Source: Kondoa malvinella (Eukaryota > Basidiomycota > Agaricostilbomycetes > Agaricostilbales > Kondoaceae). Taken from it: DNA of 64,000 bases. The position numbers and the translations under genes were made by a program. Shown piece after piece: positions 10,985 to 22,800 of the stretch; position 1 is the stretch's first letter; every line of letters begins with the position of its first letter. The notes below the pieces were generated by a model that saw only the letters and a program-made list of their open reading frames with translations, was not told the DNA's origin and ran no database searches. The stretch covers positions 2,389,783 to 2,453,782 of the forward strand of contig BCIM01000001.1 in NCBI GenBank assembly GCA_039545315.1, written 5' to 3'.

Positions 10985-12886
10985 TTACAAAGCTGGCTTA
11001 ACATCCTCTTCTCCCCAGTCTACATGCAGTTCTTCGCCTTGCCTCCAGTCCAACATCCCAAACGTCTTATCGCGATCCAAACTTTGTCCCTTCCAGAACA
11101 CTTTACAGCTTTTCAAACCCAATCGTTTCGACATTTCCAACACAACCTTGCCGACCTTGGTCTTCTTATTCGCCATTGCATAGAAGTGATCACCTCCGCG
11201 AGACATGTGACATTTGATCTTGTAGTACTCTTCATCTTTCTTGGGCTTGTAGCTGATATGTGGGCAAGCATAGATAATATTGGCTTTGGCATACGCTGGG
11301 CTGAGTAAGCGCATGCACTCCAGAGGTGGCATTGTGCTAAGGCAGTCACAATCATTGTGATGAGCAAAGTAGCAATGCTACTGATGAGGCTGCAGGCTCA
11401 CTCGAGTTGGGCGAGGCTGACAGTCCAATCCTTCCTTTTTCGCTTCTTGATTGCTTTGTTGGTGCTGCTGGAATCGCTTTTCCGCTTGCTGTTCGTTGGC
11501 GGACCAGAAGGCAAAGCGCTGCGGGGCTGAGACTCGCTGGTATCTTGTCCTTCCGCGATCAAAGGCGACGCAGCTCGACTCGTTGATTCCTCATCTTCAA
11601 GTTCAGACTCTCTGCATGCGATTCGACTGGGTAATCATGCAGTCAAGTAATCACCCACCTGTCTTCTTTCGCAGCTTTAATGCCTTCCAGCAGTGCTTCT
11701 CGGTCATTATGGCAATAGTTGGCATGTTCTTCCATCAATCGATCAAGCTCTTCGCTATCGCCCATCCGCATCAACTTGGCAGGATCTGCATACCAAAACC
11801 TAGACATCAATTTAGCTCTCGCCTTTTGCAAGCGGCTGAACACGTACCACTTCTCCTGCTCCAAGAAATGAACGAGCAGCACCCAGTTGACCTTGTCCGG
11901 TCTGTTGCGCAAGACTCTGTGTGTCATCCCGCTCAGTTCTTGCACGACTGTGTGCAATATAATCAGTAGAGCCTTGCTGTCAATTGCAAAAGACGCAAGC
12001 CTTCTCCGGCCCACCAATGTTCTTTCCACTTGGCCCAGACCTGCGTTCCGTCCTTAGGCATCTCTTCGTCTTCTTCATCAAACCCAAATTCGTCTAGCAA
12101 GTGATCAGGAATTGCTAGCGGCGGTTTCGGCTTTTGCTTCTTGTACTTAGGAGCCTTTCGAGAGAGTGGAGCATCGGCTTTGACGGTAGGGGAAACTGTA
12201 GACGTAGATGCGATAGGTACGATAGGCGCTTCGGGAGATTCGGTAAAGAGCGAGCGACCGTCGTGTTCCCGAGGAACTTCTGGTTCTGGAGATTGCTGAG
12301 GCATATAGAAATTTGATGCACTGTAGAGGTGGGCGGGCGCTTGGGGTAGCAAAGGTTGCTGTTCGGTGATATCAGGTAAGTCTCCCATTTCGGTAGCGGA
12401 ACTAGCAGGAGGTTGCGAAGTCGAAGCGAAAGGCTGGTCATTGAGAAGAGGAGGGACATTCATATCATTACTGTCGGGTTCATGCATAGCATCAGGTTCG
12501 GCCATAGTAGAAGCATTTGGTGAAGAAATAGCTTGTTCGGAAGATAGAGTCTGGTTGGCATTGCTAAGAGATGGTGCAGAATCCGCATTTGCTTGAAGAG
12601 CTGGAATAGACTCGTCTTGCTGTTCTCCCTTTAGCTGCATGCCCGGTTCTGAAGTGACATTACGCTTTACGAGAGTAACGCGTGCAGAAGGGATAGGCAG
12701 ATCGTTGAAGACAGAAAATCCGAGCGCAGATCCATCGTACTCAAGGCGATAGAGATTCGCTGGCTCTTCAATCTCGAATTCGTCCAGCGCTTGCTGCAAA
12801 GAAGATTTCAAGCCTGGATGTCGTCTGATTGCGAGCTCTTCGCCTTGCCAAGTGACTAAGAGTTTCGCAGCGCTGTGCTGCGCCAT
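10985..12886 (-). CDS. Protein with ubiquitin-like ends and a possible chromatin-reader core
   Basis: Not matched to a named gene. The N-terminus (ATG 12886) begins KLLVTWQGEELAIRRH and continues in a beta-grasp-like pattern for about 75 residues. A long disordered Ser/Pro/Glu-rich stretch follows, then a basic KAPKYKKQKPKPP patch and VWAKWKEH...VNWVLLVHFLEQEKWFWY, which resembles a PWWP/Tudor-type strand set; a charged helix (LDRLMEEHANYC) comes next. The last exon ends with about 80 residues that look SUMO-like (KTKVGKVVLEMSKRLGL, FWKGQSLDRDKT, DWRQGEELHVDW), similar to Rad60-type SUMO-like domains. Four or five introns; that near 12000-12040 is uncertain. Nuclear ubiquitin-like or SUMO-related function is inference only. 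Confidence 0.55.
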
Positions 12887-13289
12887 TACGGGTCACAGTG
12901 ATATGGTTGGCAGGACATGGACTTGTGTCAAAATTGTCGACGCGATATTATTCGCGCTTGGACCTCTACCACTTTGTCGTTTGTCGACTTTGCAAGCTTC
13001 AGGCTGACAGTCAAGACATTTGCCGTGTATGCATGACCACAAGTATAGCGAATGATGCTAGACAACTATCATAGGAACAGAGGAGCGGCAGCACGGTCTG
13101 CCCCCTTCCGAGGTACTTCCCGAGAATGCTTGTTTTTGTTTATCCTCTCAAGTCTCGAGCTTTCTCTCGCTCTCTCTTTCTGCTACAGTAGCTTCCTGAG
13201 CTGTTCTTCACCTGGACCGATATCGCTTAGACCTCATCTGTCATCCGCTTGAGCTGCCTTGACGATCCTACTTGTCCACAGCCTCCAAT
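12887..13289. promoter_or_regulatory. Divergent promoter region, CDC20 / ubiquitin-like-domain gene
   Basis: About 400 nt separate two divergent start codons. The CDC20-proximal side (13130-13200) is a CT-rich tract (TCTCGCTCTCTCT and similar), typical of fungal core promoters. No specific operator is recognised. Confidence 0.5.
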
Positions 13290-15204
13290 ATGTCGTCAAG
13301 CACTCGCACTCCTCCTCGTTCGCCTTTAGTCTCTGTCAGCGGCTTAAACTTGCATTCGCCAGCTGTCAGAGCCACAAAATCAGCCAAGCGGACAACGAGC
13401 AAAAGTCGACCAGCTTCACCTACTCGAGCTGGATCTGGCAGCAAGAGCGCAAAGAATTCGCCTACAAAGACACCAGGTCATGCTAGAACCAAGTCTGCCA
13501 AAGATGGAGGACTGGGTAGGATGGATATTGTCGCTTCTGACTGGGAGAGCGCTGTTGCTGGAGGTGTCAGCCCTAAAAAGAAGTCTGGCAAGACGTCAAG
13601 GGTAAGCTCTCTCTCCATCTCTAATAGTCCCTCATGATGGCTAACGACCTTTCAGCAATACGATCGCTTCATACCGAATCGAGAAAATAGCTCGGCAGCA
13701 GCTACATCGCTCTCAGCATCCACTTCTGGCGCATCAGACAACGACAGCTCTGATGACTCTGGACCGGCTGCCGTAAACCAGCAAGGGAACGACAGCGAGC
13801 ACACTGCCAACCTGACCGAGTCACTCGGCATTGATCTAAACAGACGCATTCTAGCCTTTTCCTCTGAACCACCTCCTTCATCTACAGCCAATGCCGCTCT
13901 TCTCGCTGCCTATGCAAAAACACCAAAGAAGAGCGCTTCAGCCGCTACAAAACGCAGGATCGCTACCATGCCTATCAGAGTACTCGACGCACCAGGATTA
14001 CTAGACGATTACTACCTCAACTTACTGGACTGGTCATGCACCAATATTGTCGCTATAGCATTAGAAAATCAAGTCTACGTCTGGCATGCTGATTCTGGGG
14101 AAGTCAATAAATTGTGCGAAGTCAACTTACCAGGTGAAGAAGAAGGCGACGAAACGGTAACCAGCGTCAAGTTTTCTGAAGATGGAAGCTACCTGGCCAT
14201 TGGCACGCATAGTGGTCCGATCCAAATCTATGATGTGAATGCTTGTGCGAGAATAAGGACCATGAGCGGGCACATTAGTCGAATTCCAAGTCTGAGTTGG
14301 AGCGGGGCAATGTTGAGCAGTGGAAGTAGGGATGGTGTGATTTGGAACTCGGACGTCAGGGTTGCCCAGCACAAGCAGAGCGAAATCAAGGCGCATAGAG
14401 CGGAAGTGTGCGGTCTGGCTTGGAGACCCGACATGTCGGGAGGATTGAGCGGAGGCGGTCAAGGAGTTTGTTGTCACTCCTCTTATACTAGCATGTTAGC
14501 TGACGATGTGTTGCAGCTATTGGCTTCAGGCGGAAATGACAATGTCGTCAACGTTTGGGATGGCAGAAACCTCACTACACCAAAGATGTCCAAGAATAAC
14601 CATACTGCCGCCGTCAAGGTACGTGTCCAAGTGACGGACCTCACGGATGCTCATCCTCTTCTTAGGCACTGGCTTGGTGCCCTTGGCAAGCTTCACTACT
14701 CGCTTCAGGAGGTGGAACAAATGACAAGGCATGATCTGCCATTGTTCGACTTTGCATTGACTGATCATCACTCCAGACACTACACTTCTGGAACACGACC
14801 ACTTCAGCCCGGCTCAATTCGCTCACCACTAATTCTCAAGTCACTTCAATCGTCTGGAACCCTCATGCGAAAGAAGTGCTCTCCTCGCACGGTTTCCCTG
14901 ATAATCAGCTCTCCGTCTGGTCATACCCTACTCTAGGCAAGATTGCAGACATCAATCAAGCCCATGATACCCGCGTGCTGTTCAGCGCTTTGAGCCCTGA
15001 TGGTTGCACAGTAGCGACTGCCAGCAGTGATGAAAATCTCAAGTGTGTCTTTCCATCTACTACTCTGACTGATTTGCTGATCTTGTGTGTAGATTCTGGA
15101 GCGTCTTCGTCCAGCCGAAACGAGCAAAAGGACACGGCGACGGTGTCTCGGGAAGAGAAGGAAAAGACGTAGAGATCAGCAGCCGACGTACGGCTATTCG
15201 TTAG
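13290..15204 (+). CDS. CDC20: Cdc20-type activator of the anaphase-promoting complex
   Basis: WD40 substrate adaptor of the APC/C that triggers anaphase and is the target of the spindle checkpoint. The ATG at 13290 opens a basic Ser/Pro-rich N-terminus with RSPL, an RxxL D-box-like motif. Then come the C-box DRFIPNR, the RRILAFSSEPP motif seen in fungal Cdc20, and VLDAPGLLDDYYLNLLDWS leading into the propeller. Blades show SVKFSEDGSYLAIGT, RIPSLSWSG, AEVCGLAWR, LASGGNDN, HTAAVK and LSPDGCTVATASSDENLKFW. The last exon ends ...RRTAIR, the C-terminal Ile-Arg tail that docks on TPR subunits of the APC/C. About six introns; one probably uses a GTTTGT donor (near 14460). YYLNLLDWS and HTAAVK favour Cdc20 over Cdh1. 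No KEN box seen. Confidence 0.92.
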
Positions 15205-15268
15205 AGCATACGCATAGCATTGGTATTTCATTGTATACAGCCTCATATTGTCATGCGATTGGTATCAT

Positions 15269-17339
15269 TCATGCTTGGTGTTTCTGATCTTGGTCATACT
15301 TTACTTTTACTAATTCGAGAGCGATCAAGGCGTCTTCTTTACTGTCGTGGTATCCTGTCGCAGCATGTCAGCGTGCATACACTTGGCTTTGAGAAGGACT
15401 GACCTTGGTCTTGAATGAATATACCAAGATGCATTTTGGAAAGATTCCGTAGAGAATGTCTGAATCCAGCCGGATGGGGGAAGAGCTGCAAGCATATCAC
15501 ATGAGCCTTATCGTAGCTCAAGTAGCAAGTCACTCACGAGGGCTGTGTCGATGATGCGATCAGGTCGATGTATGATGCGCAGCGCTTTCAAATCATTGTC
15601 CAGACCTGCACAAATCAGACTAGTATCTCGAATCGAGAGAACAGACATACCATGGCCGATCAAGAGCGTTTCCTCTCCAATCAATTCACCCAACTTTTTC
15701 CTCATACCTTCAAAGTCCAGCGTGGCCTCACTGATATCCTTCTCTTTGATTCCACTGAACCTGGTAGCGTAATCCAACGGTACAGCAGGATCAGGTCTAA
15801 CATGTTCATCCAACATGACTTTCTTATCGCCTGAACAGATCGTAAGGCGAGCAAGCGACATGCCCGCAGTTGTGTAGATCAGTTCACAGTCGACCGCGGC
15901 GATTCTAAGTGGTGATTTTGAGGTGGTGAAGTCCTTTGTGGGCATGAAAGGTTGTCGGGCATGCAGAGTGGATGGATCGTAGTCCTAGATGCTAGCTTTC
16001 AGTCCAGTCTGAATTAGGTCTATGTGAGACGCGCATACCTGAAAGACATGAGCACCGAAAGAACAAGGCGTAGGTCCGCGGCAGCAAATCCATAGTCGTT
16101 CTTTTGAGCCTGTGCACAGCCAAGGCCGACAATCAGCTGAAGCTGAAGTATTTCTGGGAGACGCACCATTGACTACTTCGCTAACAAGCTTGCCCTAAAC
16201 ATCACGGTCAGCACGACTTGCAGCAGATACAGATCAAATCGACTCGCCCAATGATGGTGGCATGCTTTCTTGTCCGACTGATAGAAGCATCAGCGGAGCA
16301 TCGTCAATGGCAGCATGCATAAAGTCTACCTCAGACAGCACATTCTTGACTGTAAAATTCTTCTTGCATCTCGAGCAATCTCTCGCAAAGTCTTTCAGAT
16401 CAATGCTATCAGCAACTAGATGAGAGCAAAGCCACGAAGATTCGGACCTTCTTCCGTTCTCGGATGTCCTTTGCTGTCCGGCACCTGCCAAACAAAGTCC
16501 TGTTCCCATTTCTTGACGTCCTCCTTCGTCATACCATATTTCTCAATCATGCCAGCGGTCACGATCTCACTCTTGCGTTTCTCAGCTTCTTTTTCTCTCA
16601 TGTCTAGCTCCTCATTCGTGCCCATCTCGAACTCGCTGTTGCATTCCCTTTTCTTGAGTCGCATCAACGTTTGCGCTGACTTGTTCTTGTATGTCATCTG
16701 TTCTTGCTCAGCGAACGAAACGTCTACGCAAGAGACAGACGTTACCTTTTTGCTATTAGCATACACGTAATCTTCCTGTTCCCTCGCATGGAATATCGCA
16801 GTATCGCTATTATTACCATCCAAAGAAGAATAAAGACGGGTAAATTGCTCATGATAGAAATTGAGCATCTGCTTGCGAGCTGCGTAGGGCGTATGCGAGG
16901 TAGCGACAGAGTAGTTCTTTAGGTCGAGAGTTGGTCGGGCTGCTGTTGGCTTTGGAGCTTTCGATGTGGATGCGACAGATTTGGCTGTGCGTGAGATTAC
17001 AGTAGACTTTGTGACAGGTTTGATAGTGCTAGGTCCAGCTTTCGGAACAGGTGCAGATGTACGTGGTACGTTCAAGCTGCCGTTCGCTTGAGGCAGAGTC
17101 TTTGAAGCGGCTTCCGGCGCAGAAATATCCTTTGACAGAGCAGACTTTGGCACTTCTGGAGCAGCAGATAGCTTCTGTTTCTTTGCGACATGACCTTCCC
17201 CAGAAATGACAGCAGCAGTCGAAGAGGGCGGAGGATTGACTCGCTTAGCAGGCTGATGCAAGAAGACGCATGGAATGCGTGTGCATGTGCCGATATCAGG
17301 ACATGGGATATTGCTCAAGAGGCCCAATGACTTGAACAT
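15269..17339 (-). CDS. REX3: RNA exonuclease Rex3-like (DEDD 3'-5' exonuclease)
   Basis: Exonuclease that trims 3' ends of stable RNAs. The ATG at 17339 gives MFKSLGLLSNIPCPDIGTCT...PCVFLH, the Cys/His N-terminus of Rex3 proteins. A long Ser/Pro/Lys-rich linker follows, then KKRECNSEFEMGTNEELD and a Cys-rich part (CSRCKKNF, ACHHH, WICCRGPTPCSFGAHVF). The exonuclease fold shows AAVDCELIYTTAGMSLARLTI (ExoI, D and E), DYATRFSGI, LIGHGLDNDLKALRI (ExoII) and GYHDSKEDALIALELV (ExoIII, H...D). About nine introns; one near 16440 would be only 32 nt with a weak GTCCGA donor. It is divergent from the Zn2Cys6 gene (109 nt between starts) and converges on CDC20 with only 64 nt between stops. Confidence 0.87.
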
Positions 17340-17447
17340 GCCTTGTCGTGCTGCAGCGATATATACCCTCTTCAGGCTGGTGAATACCTTTGAGAGCCTT
17401 GGCCGTGACTTGGATGATACACTGCCACTGCTTGCAAGACGCAATCA

Positions 17448-19631
17448 ATGCCTGAACTCGATTGGCTGCTACCTCAAGACCTGTCAATTCCCGATTATGG
17501 AAACACGTTCATGGACCCTGCCTCGCTCGCTACCTTGCCTGATCTGCCTTCAATACCTCCTGTAGCCTCTACTTCTTCTCTTGATTCGAAATCGAAAGCG
17601 TCAGGTCCAGCCCGTTCAGCCTATGCATCCTCATGTGCATCCTGTCGATTGAGGAAGGTCAAATGCATCAGACCAGATCCAGAGCAGCCCTGCAACGGTT
17701 GCGCAAAGAAGAATATTCGCTGCCTGGCCGTAGACGCGCCTGTGAGCAAGAAGCGGAACTACAAGAATAGATCAGGCGATAGAATCGAATACGCCAAGCA
17801 GGCCTTTGGTGAAGCAGACATCTCTACACAGTCCAACAAGTCGACTCCACCAGAAGGTAGCAGTCCAGAAGAATTGGCACAATCACTCTCTCCATCTTCC
17901 GTCTCGTCTCGAATGGACGAAACGCAAATCTCTGCCTGCTTTTGTGCCGCCTTGGTTGACTCTTACTATTCTTGCAACTATTTCCAACAACCTTGCATCG
18001 ATTGGTCTGAACTACGTTATCGCTTCAATTCCGTCTCGTACCGATTGAACGAATTACCTGAATCGACTCAAACGCTCATGGCTGTCATCGTAGCTACAGC
18101 ATCAAGAGTTGCAGTGCATGAAGGTATTATCGGGCCAAGTCAATTAAACAGCATGGTAGTTCTACCGCTTAGGCCTGAAGTGGATTTATCTTCCTATGGG
18201 GAGAAGAGGGATACTATTTGTCGGACTTTGGAACGTCAGGCGAGGCAGAAGATTATTTCAAGTGAAATGCTGTTCAAGCCTAGTCCCGAAGCGATTGCTG
18301 CTTTGTATCTACAATTTACACTACAAAACGGTCAGTCGGAAATCTCGCAAGTCGGTGTAATACTGATTCACGTCTTTCGTTGACAGTGACTATGAATTCG
18401 GGTGGATGGGAAGGTCGACAATTCATGGCGGTCGCAGCAAGTCACTTACGAGCCTTGCACGAAAGGGAAGAAAACAACTCTCAGCACAGTCGATTGTTCA
18501 GTGACCACGTCAATATGACGATTTGCGTATCGGACTGCATGGTATCGGCTCATATTGGAGCTGGTTTGCAATTGTTCGTCGACAATAGCTTTACGAGTCT
18601 GGTGCTGATTTTTTCCACGTTTGTTGACGATAGAACGGATGATGATGTCAAGCTCTTCCTCCGTTGGGCAGTCTTCAAAGATATGAAACCCAAGAACGAG
18701 TTTGTAGACAGGCTGATTGCAGAGCCTTCATGGCGTGAGCGCCTCTCTTTCCCATTTCGCTTCTTCTGTCACTAAACAATACTCAGCCAATGCCGGTTCG
18801 ATCACCCAATCAATATGGTACATCTTTGTCCAAATCACTCGAAAACTGGTCTCGCAAGTCACTGGTCCATTGGCCCGAACCTCGGCTTTGGACACTCAGG
18901 CTGTTTTGGACTTCTGGTCTGCTTGGGACAAACTTTGGGCTTTCACGACTTATGCTCGACCGTTCCTCAAGGCGAATGTATATCTTGGTCAACCTGTTGG
19001 TGTTGCATCGGTAAGTGTCGGACCAAGTGATAGATGGCGCTAATGTAAGCCGACAGCAACACGTTGAAATGACGAGATGTGCCCTACTGCATGGTCTGAT
19101 GGCTTGCGATAAAGCTTTGACCAAAAGAGCGACCGGAGCCATCGTAGCACTTGAGGAACACGATGTTTTGCATGAGCTAAGAGTAGCGTCCAAGAAGAGG
19201 ATGACGCGTGGCAGCATAGATTTGGCCGGACATCTGGAGGTATGTCGTTTGACTTCATCTATCCAGTCTTGCTGAAACTAGTAGTTACTGGCCGCCTCGT
19301 CGAGCAATATCACACTCGCGGCTTCGGTGCAGATCTTGCAGATGAACTTTGATCAATGGTCAGGATTGCTCGCCGAGGCGGCAACAACAGCCGAAGGAGG
19401 TCAGTCTGTCTTTGTGCACTGAAGACTCGCGGACTGAAGCGCAATATAGGCCCGGCAGACTTTGATGATGCAACCAAAATCCGCTGTCTCAACGCCTACA
19501 TAACCGCTTACAAGGCTTTGAGCTACTCCTGGCCTCAATTCAAGGACTCGGCACCGAGCTTGACTGCTCTCCGCGATCAGCTCAACGATACGCTCCTCTT
19601 CTCTCAGCTTTTTAGCGGAGAAACATTGTAA
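17448..19631 (+). CDS. Zn(II)2Cys6 fungal transcription factor
   Basis: Sequence-specific DNA-binding regulator. Near residue 60 it carries a binuclear zinc cluster, CASCRLRKVKC...PCNGCAKKNIRC, with spacing C-x2-C-x6-C-x8-C-x2-C-x6-C. A basic linker (SKKRNYKNR) and Ser-rich segment follow, then a helical middle domain (STQTLMAVIVATASRVAVHEG, RQFMAVAASHLRALHE) of the kind found in the regulatory half of these factors. Six exons joined in phase; the stop is TAA at 19629. The start codon lies 109 nt from the divergent REX3 start. No neighbouring pathway genes suggest its target. Confidence 0.9.
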
Positions 19632-19855
19632 TAGGTTCTAAAAGGCGGGCCGCTCGTCATGTACAGCCCGACGTCTCTCATCTGGTACCTGTAGTGTCCA
19701 TTAAGGCCAGCAAGGGCAGGAATGTATGTGTGGGTTGCAAACGGGATATCAATATGCGGTTATACCTTGACTTACTGTACAAGCTGAACGGAACTTCTTC
19801 GCTATACACCAATTACAACCTTCTAATCACACCTATAGCCAGCGAGCAGGCCACA
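19632..19855. other. Intergenic, convergent
   Basis: About 220 nt between the Zn2Cys6 stop and the RIF1-like stop. AT-richer than its surroundings; no gene seen. Confidence 0.4.
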
Positions 19856-22800
19856 TCATTGCCCAAAAAGACCAGCAATGCCAGCTGTCAATAGCATGCC
19901 GAATTTCTCAACAGAAAGTCCCCGAATAAAGGTTTTCGCTACGAGAGAAGATTAGAAGGCGAGCTAATCGACACAAGTCTGACTCACTAGGCTCATCGAG
20001 GGCAGATAAAGCTTGTCTGATGTTTTCAGCCTGGGCTTGGGAATTGCCATCCATAGGTATCTCTTTATGGCTCGTTGGGACTTTGAGAGAAGAGGTAGAG
20101 CAAGCTGGGGGCTTTGGCGTTATCTGGGCATCTGAAAAGAGACCTTCTTTGGGTAAAATAGCCGAAAATTGAGAGTTTGTCGAGTCGCCTAGAACAATAG
20201 TCAATTTCGATTTCGTTCAGCGCCTGCCTAAATCTTACCTTCTGATCGGGATCGTTTAAGTTGATCTCGTTTAGCTGGAGAACAGCGGGTCTTCGAAGGC
20301 GGAGGTATGTTGTCCAGCACAGGGATTTCAACACACTCGAATGAAGAAGTAGGGGAAATGGCTTTTCTAGCTGTCGGCTGCGATCGAGGTCTGCGCTGCA
20401 GACGCCTAGCTGATCTTGGCGGGGTGCACATGGCTACTCTCCAGTAATCAGACTTTGCGAGAAGTACGGTCGATTTGATGAACTCACGTTCATGCAAAGG
20501 CTGAGGTGATTTTGTAGTGCTCGCAACCATCCTCTTGAGTTTTTTCGATGCCGAAGTAGGTTCAGCTTGCTGTTCGATGTTCCGAGACCGCTTTTGAGAC
20601 ATTGAAGGCGTGAGTTCAGCCAGCTCCGGTCTTACCGCGCTAAAGGAGGGTGAAGGCTGAAGAGAGGCTGGTTTCGATATGTCCGCAGAATAATGGTGAG
20701 AAGTATCATGCGAAGGCGCAGCTCCTACCAAGGGCTGTCAGCCTGAAGTCGGATAAGATGAGTTCGACCCTTACCACTAGGTGCAGGTATGGACTGCGAT
20801 TGTGAGGATTCGGATAGATGCCCAGACTCGTTCATCTGCACTGATATTGAGCAAGCAGGCATCAGGGCAAGTGCACAGACTTACAGTGATTTCCAGCGAG
20901 TCTTGGATCGATAGCGGCTCAACGCCTAGATCAGGATGAGCCGAAGAGATCGCATGCAAGACGGCGCGGAAGTTATCCGAAAGCTGGAGCTGGCTCGTGA
21001 TAGGTGCGAAGAGGTCGTTCCAGAGAAGCGCAAAGGAGACTGCACCCGCACTGGTGTCTGTCGCTGATAGAAGCAAGTCTTGCCAATGCTGAAGTACTGA
21101 GGTATCGAGATGTCGGTTCTCCAGAACGGAACGGATGCAACACAGAATGTCTCCATAAAAGCTCAAACACTAAAGACGATTTAGTCCGGGTTCAATCGCC
21201 ACATTGAGCCTGTACTTACGGTACCCTGGTCGGAATCTTGCATGGTGAAAGCCTTTGCAAACCATGGAACGAAGACAGCTTGAAAGGCATCCAGCCAGCC
21301 TTGGCGGATATCGACCGGTGATTTCTGCATAGCGGAACAGATGGCGGATAGCATCTCCTTGACCTTGATGAAAAGTTCTGACGGCAGAGCTGCTGCGTTG
21401 ATGATATTGCAAAGTCTAATGATACCGGCTGTGGGCGAGCAAGCACGAGCGGCATGGGAATGAATGAGCAGTCGGACTGCTGCGGGGCTGAAAGAAGTAT
21501 AGGATTCGACCCATTGCTTGCAGGTCGCATCTAGTGCCTTCAAGTAGATCGCGACAGGTATGTTGGCCATCCCGTTGATGATGGTTTGGGCATGCAGAAA
21601 TAGCAAATGGCTGACGAGCATAAGCTGTGAGTATGCGCCAAACCTTGAAAATCAGACTAACCTGCTCAAGCACGATGCGAGATGAGACGCGCAGGCTGTG
21701 ATGATCGCGTCGGGCTGACTTGCTTCATGTTCGCACTGCAACCAAAAGCGCGACCATAGGGTAGCTACATAACGTCAGCCCTGGCCCAAATTGCGAGGAG
21801 CAAGCCTACACAGTAGCTCGGAGTATTCCTCTTGCTTCGAGCTCGGGACATGAGCATAATTTTCCGTTGCTCTGACTACGAAAGCAGAGTCCACGATGAC
21901 AAGCGATGTTGCAGCGCGAAGCTCCTTGATGAGACCTTCGATTTGGCGATCGGCAGTGCTGTTCTTTGCCTGTTCTTCGGTATCTGTCGATGGCCGGGCG
22001 TCTCAGAGCCGTGACTAGAGGAGTACATAAACGGCTTACGTCGGAAACGAGTAGTGTACTGCTTGAGAACACTGCCGGCGAGCACGCTGAAATGCAAAAG
22101 ACACCACTGCTGGAAATCGATTGACTGCGAGGAAGACGATTCGCTGTCGGTGGTGCAGACCCGAACGAGCCAAGTGTGCAGAGTATCGGCTAGCTCGACT
22201 TTGTTCTGCCCAGCATCTAGGCGAAATCGAATGAGCGCTATCCGAGGCTGGGAAAGCACAACATACCCCTTACGGCCGCAAGTATGCGGAACCAAGCCTG
22301 CAGCATCGGCGAGGTATGTTCACCGCCAAGAAGATACGAGAAGTCTTGGGCTAGAGGTAGCATTAGCTCGAAAGTAGCAAGCACTTTGTCGAGGTTGGAC
22401 GCGATCCAACATTGAGGCATGCCGGTGATCTCTTCCGGTGCGATAGCGGTCTTAAGCATTTCGTTACATAGCTTTTGGGTTGCGTCTGGAGCCAAAGGTG
22501 ACAGGGCTTGACCATCAAGTAGATCAACGTAGATCAGTCGCTCTTCTCTCCAGCGCTCTTGGGTATCAGACTCGGCCGCTAGTATGGCAGAGAAGCATCT
22601 CCAAGCGGTGATGTTGACATCTTCGACAGTGCAATTCGATACTAGCTTGACGAGATCTTTGTGAACAACCTCATCCCATAGCTTGGTGAACCATGGTCCA
22701 GCTTGTGCAAGATCAAGGATGCCGCTTGATGCTGAGGTGAAGTGCTGGTGAGTGAATCCAGCGAGACCGTAGAGCAGAGAGACGACCAATTGTCCGGTCA

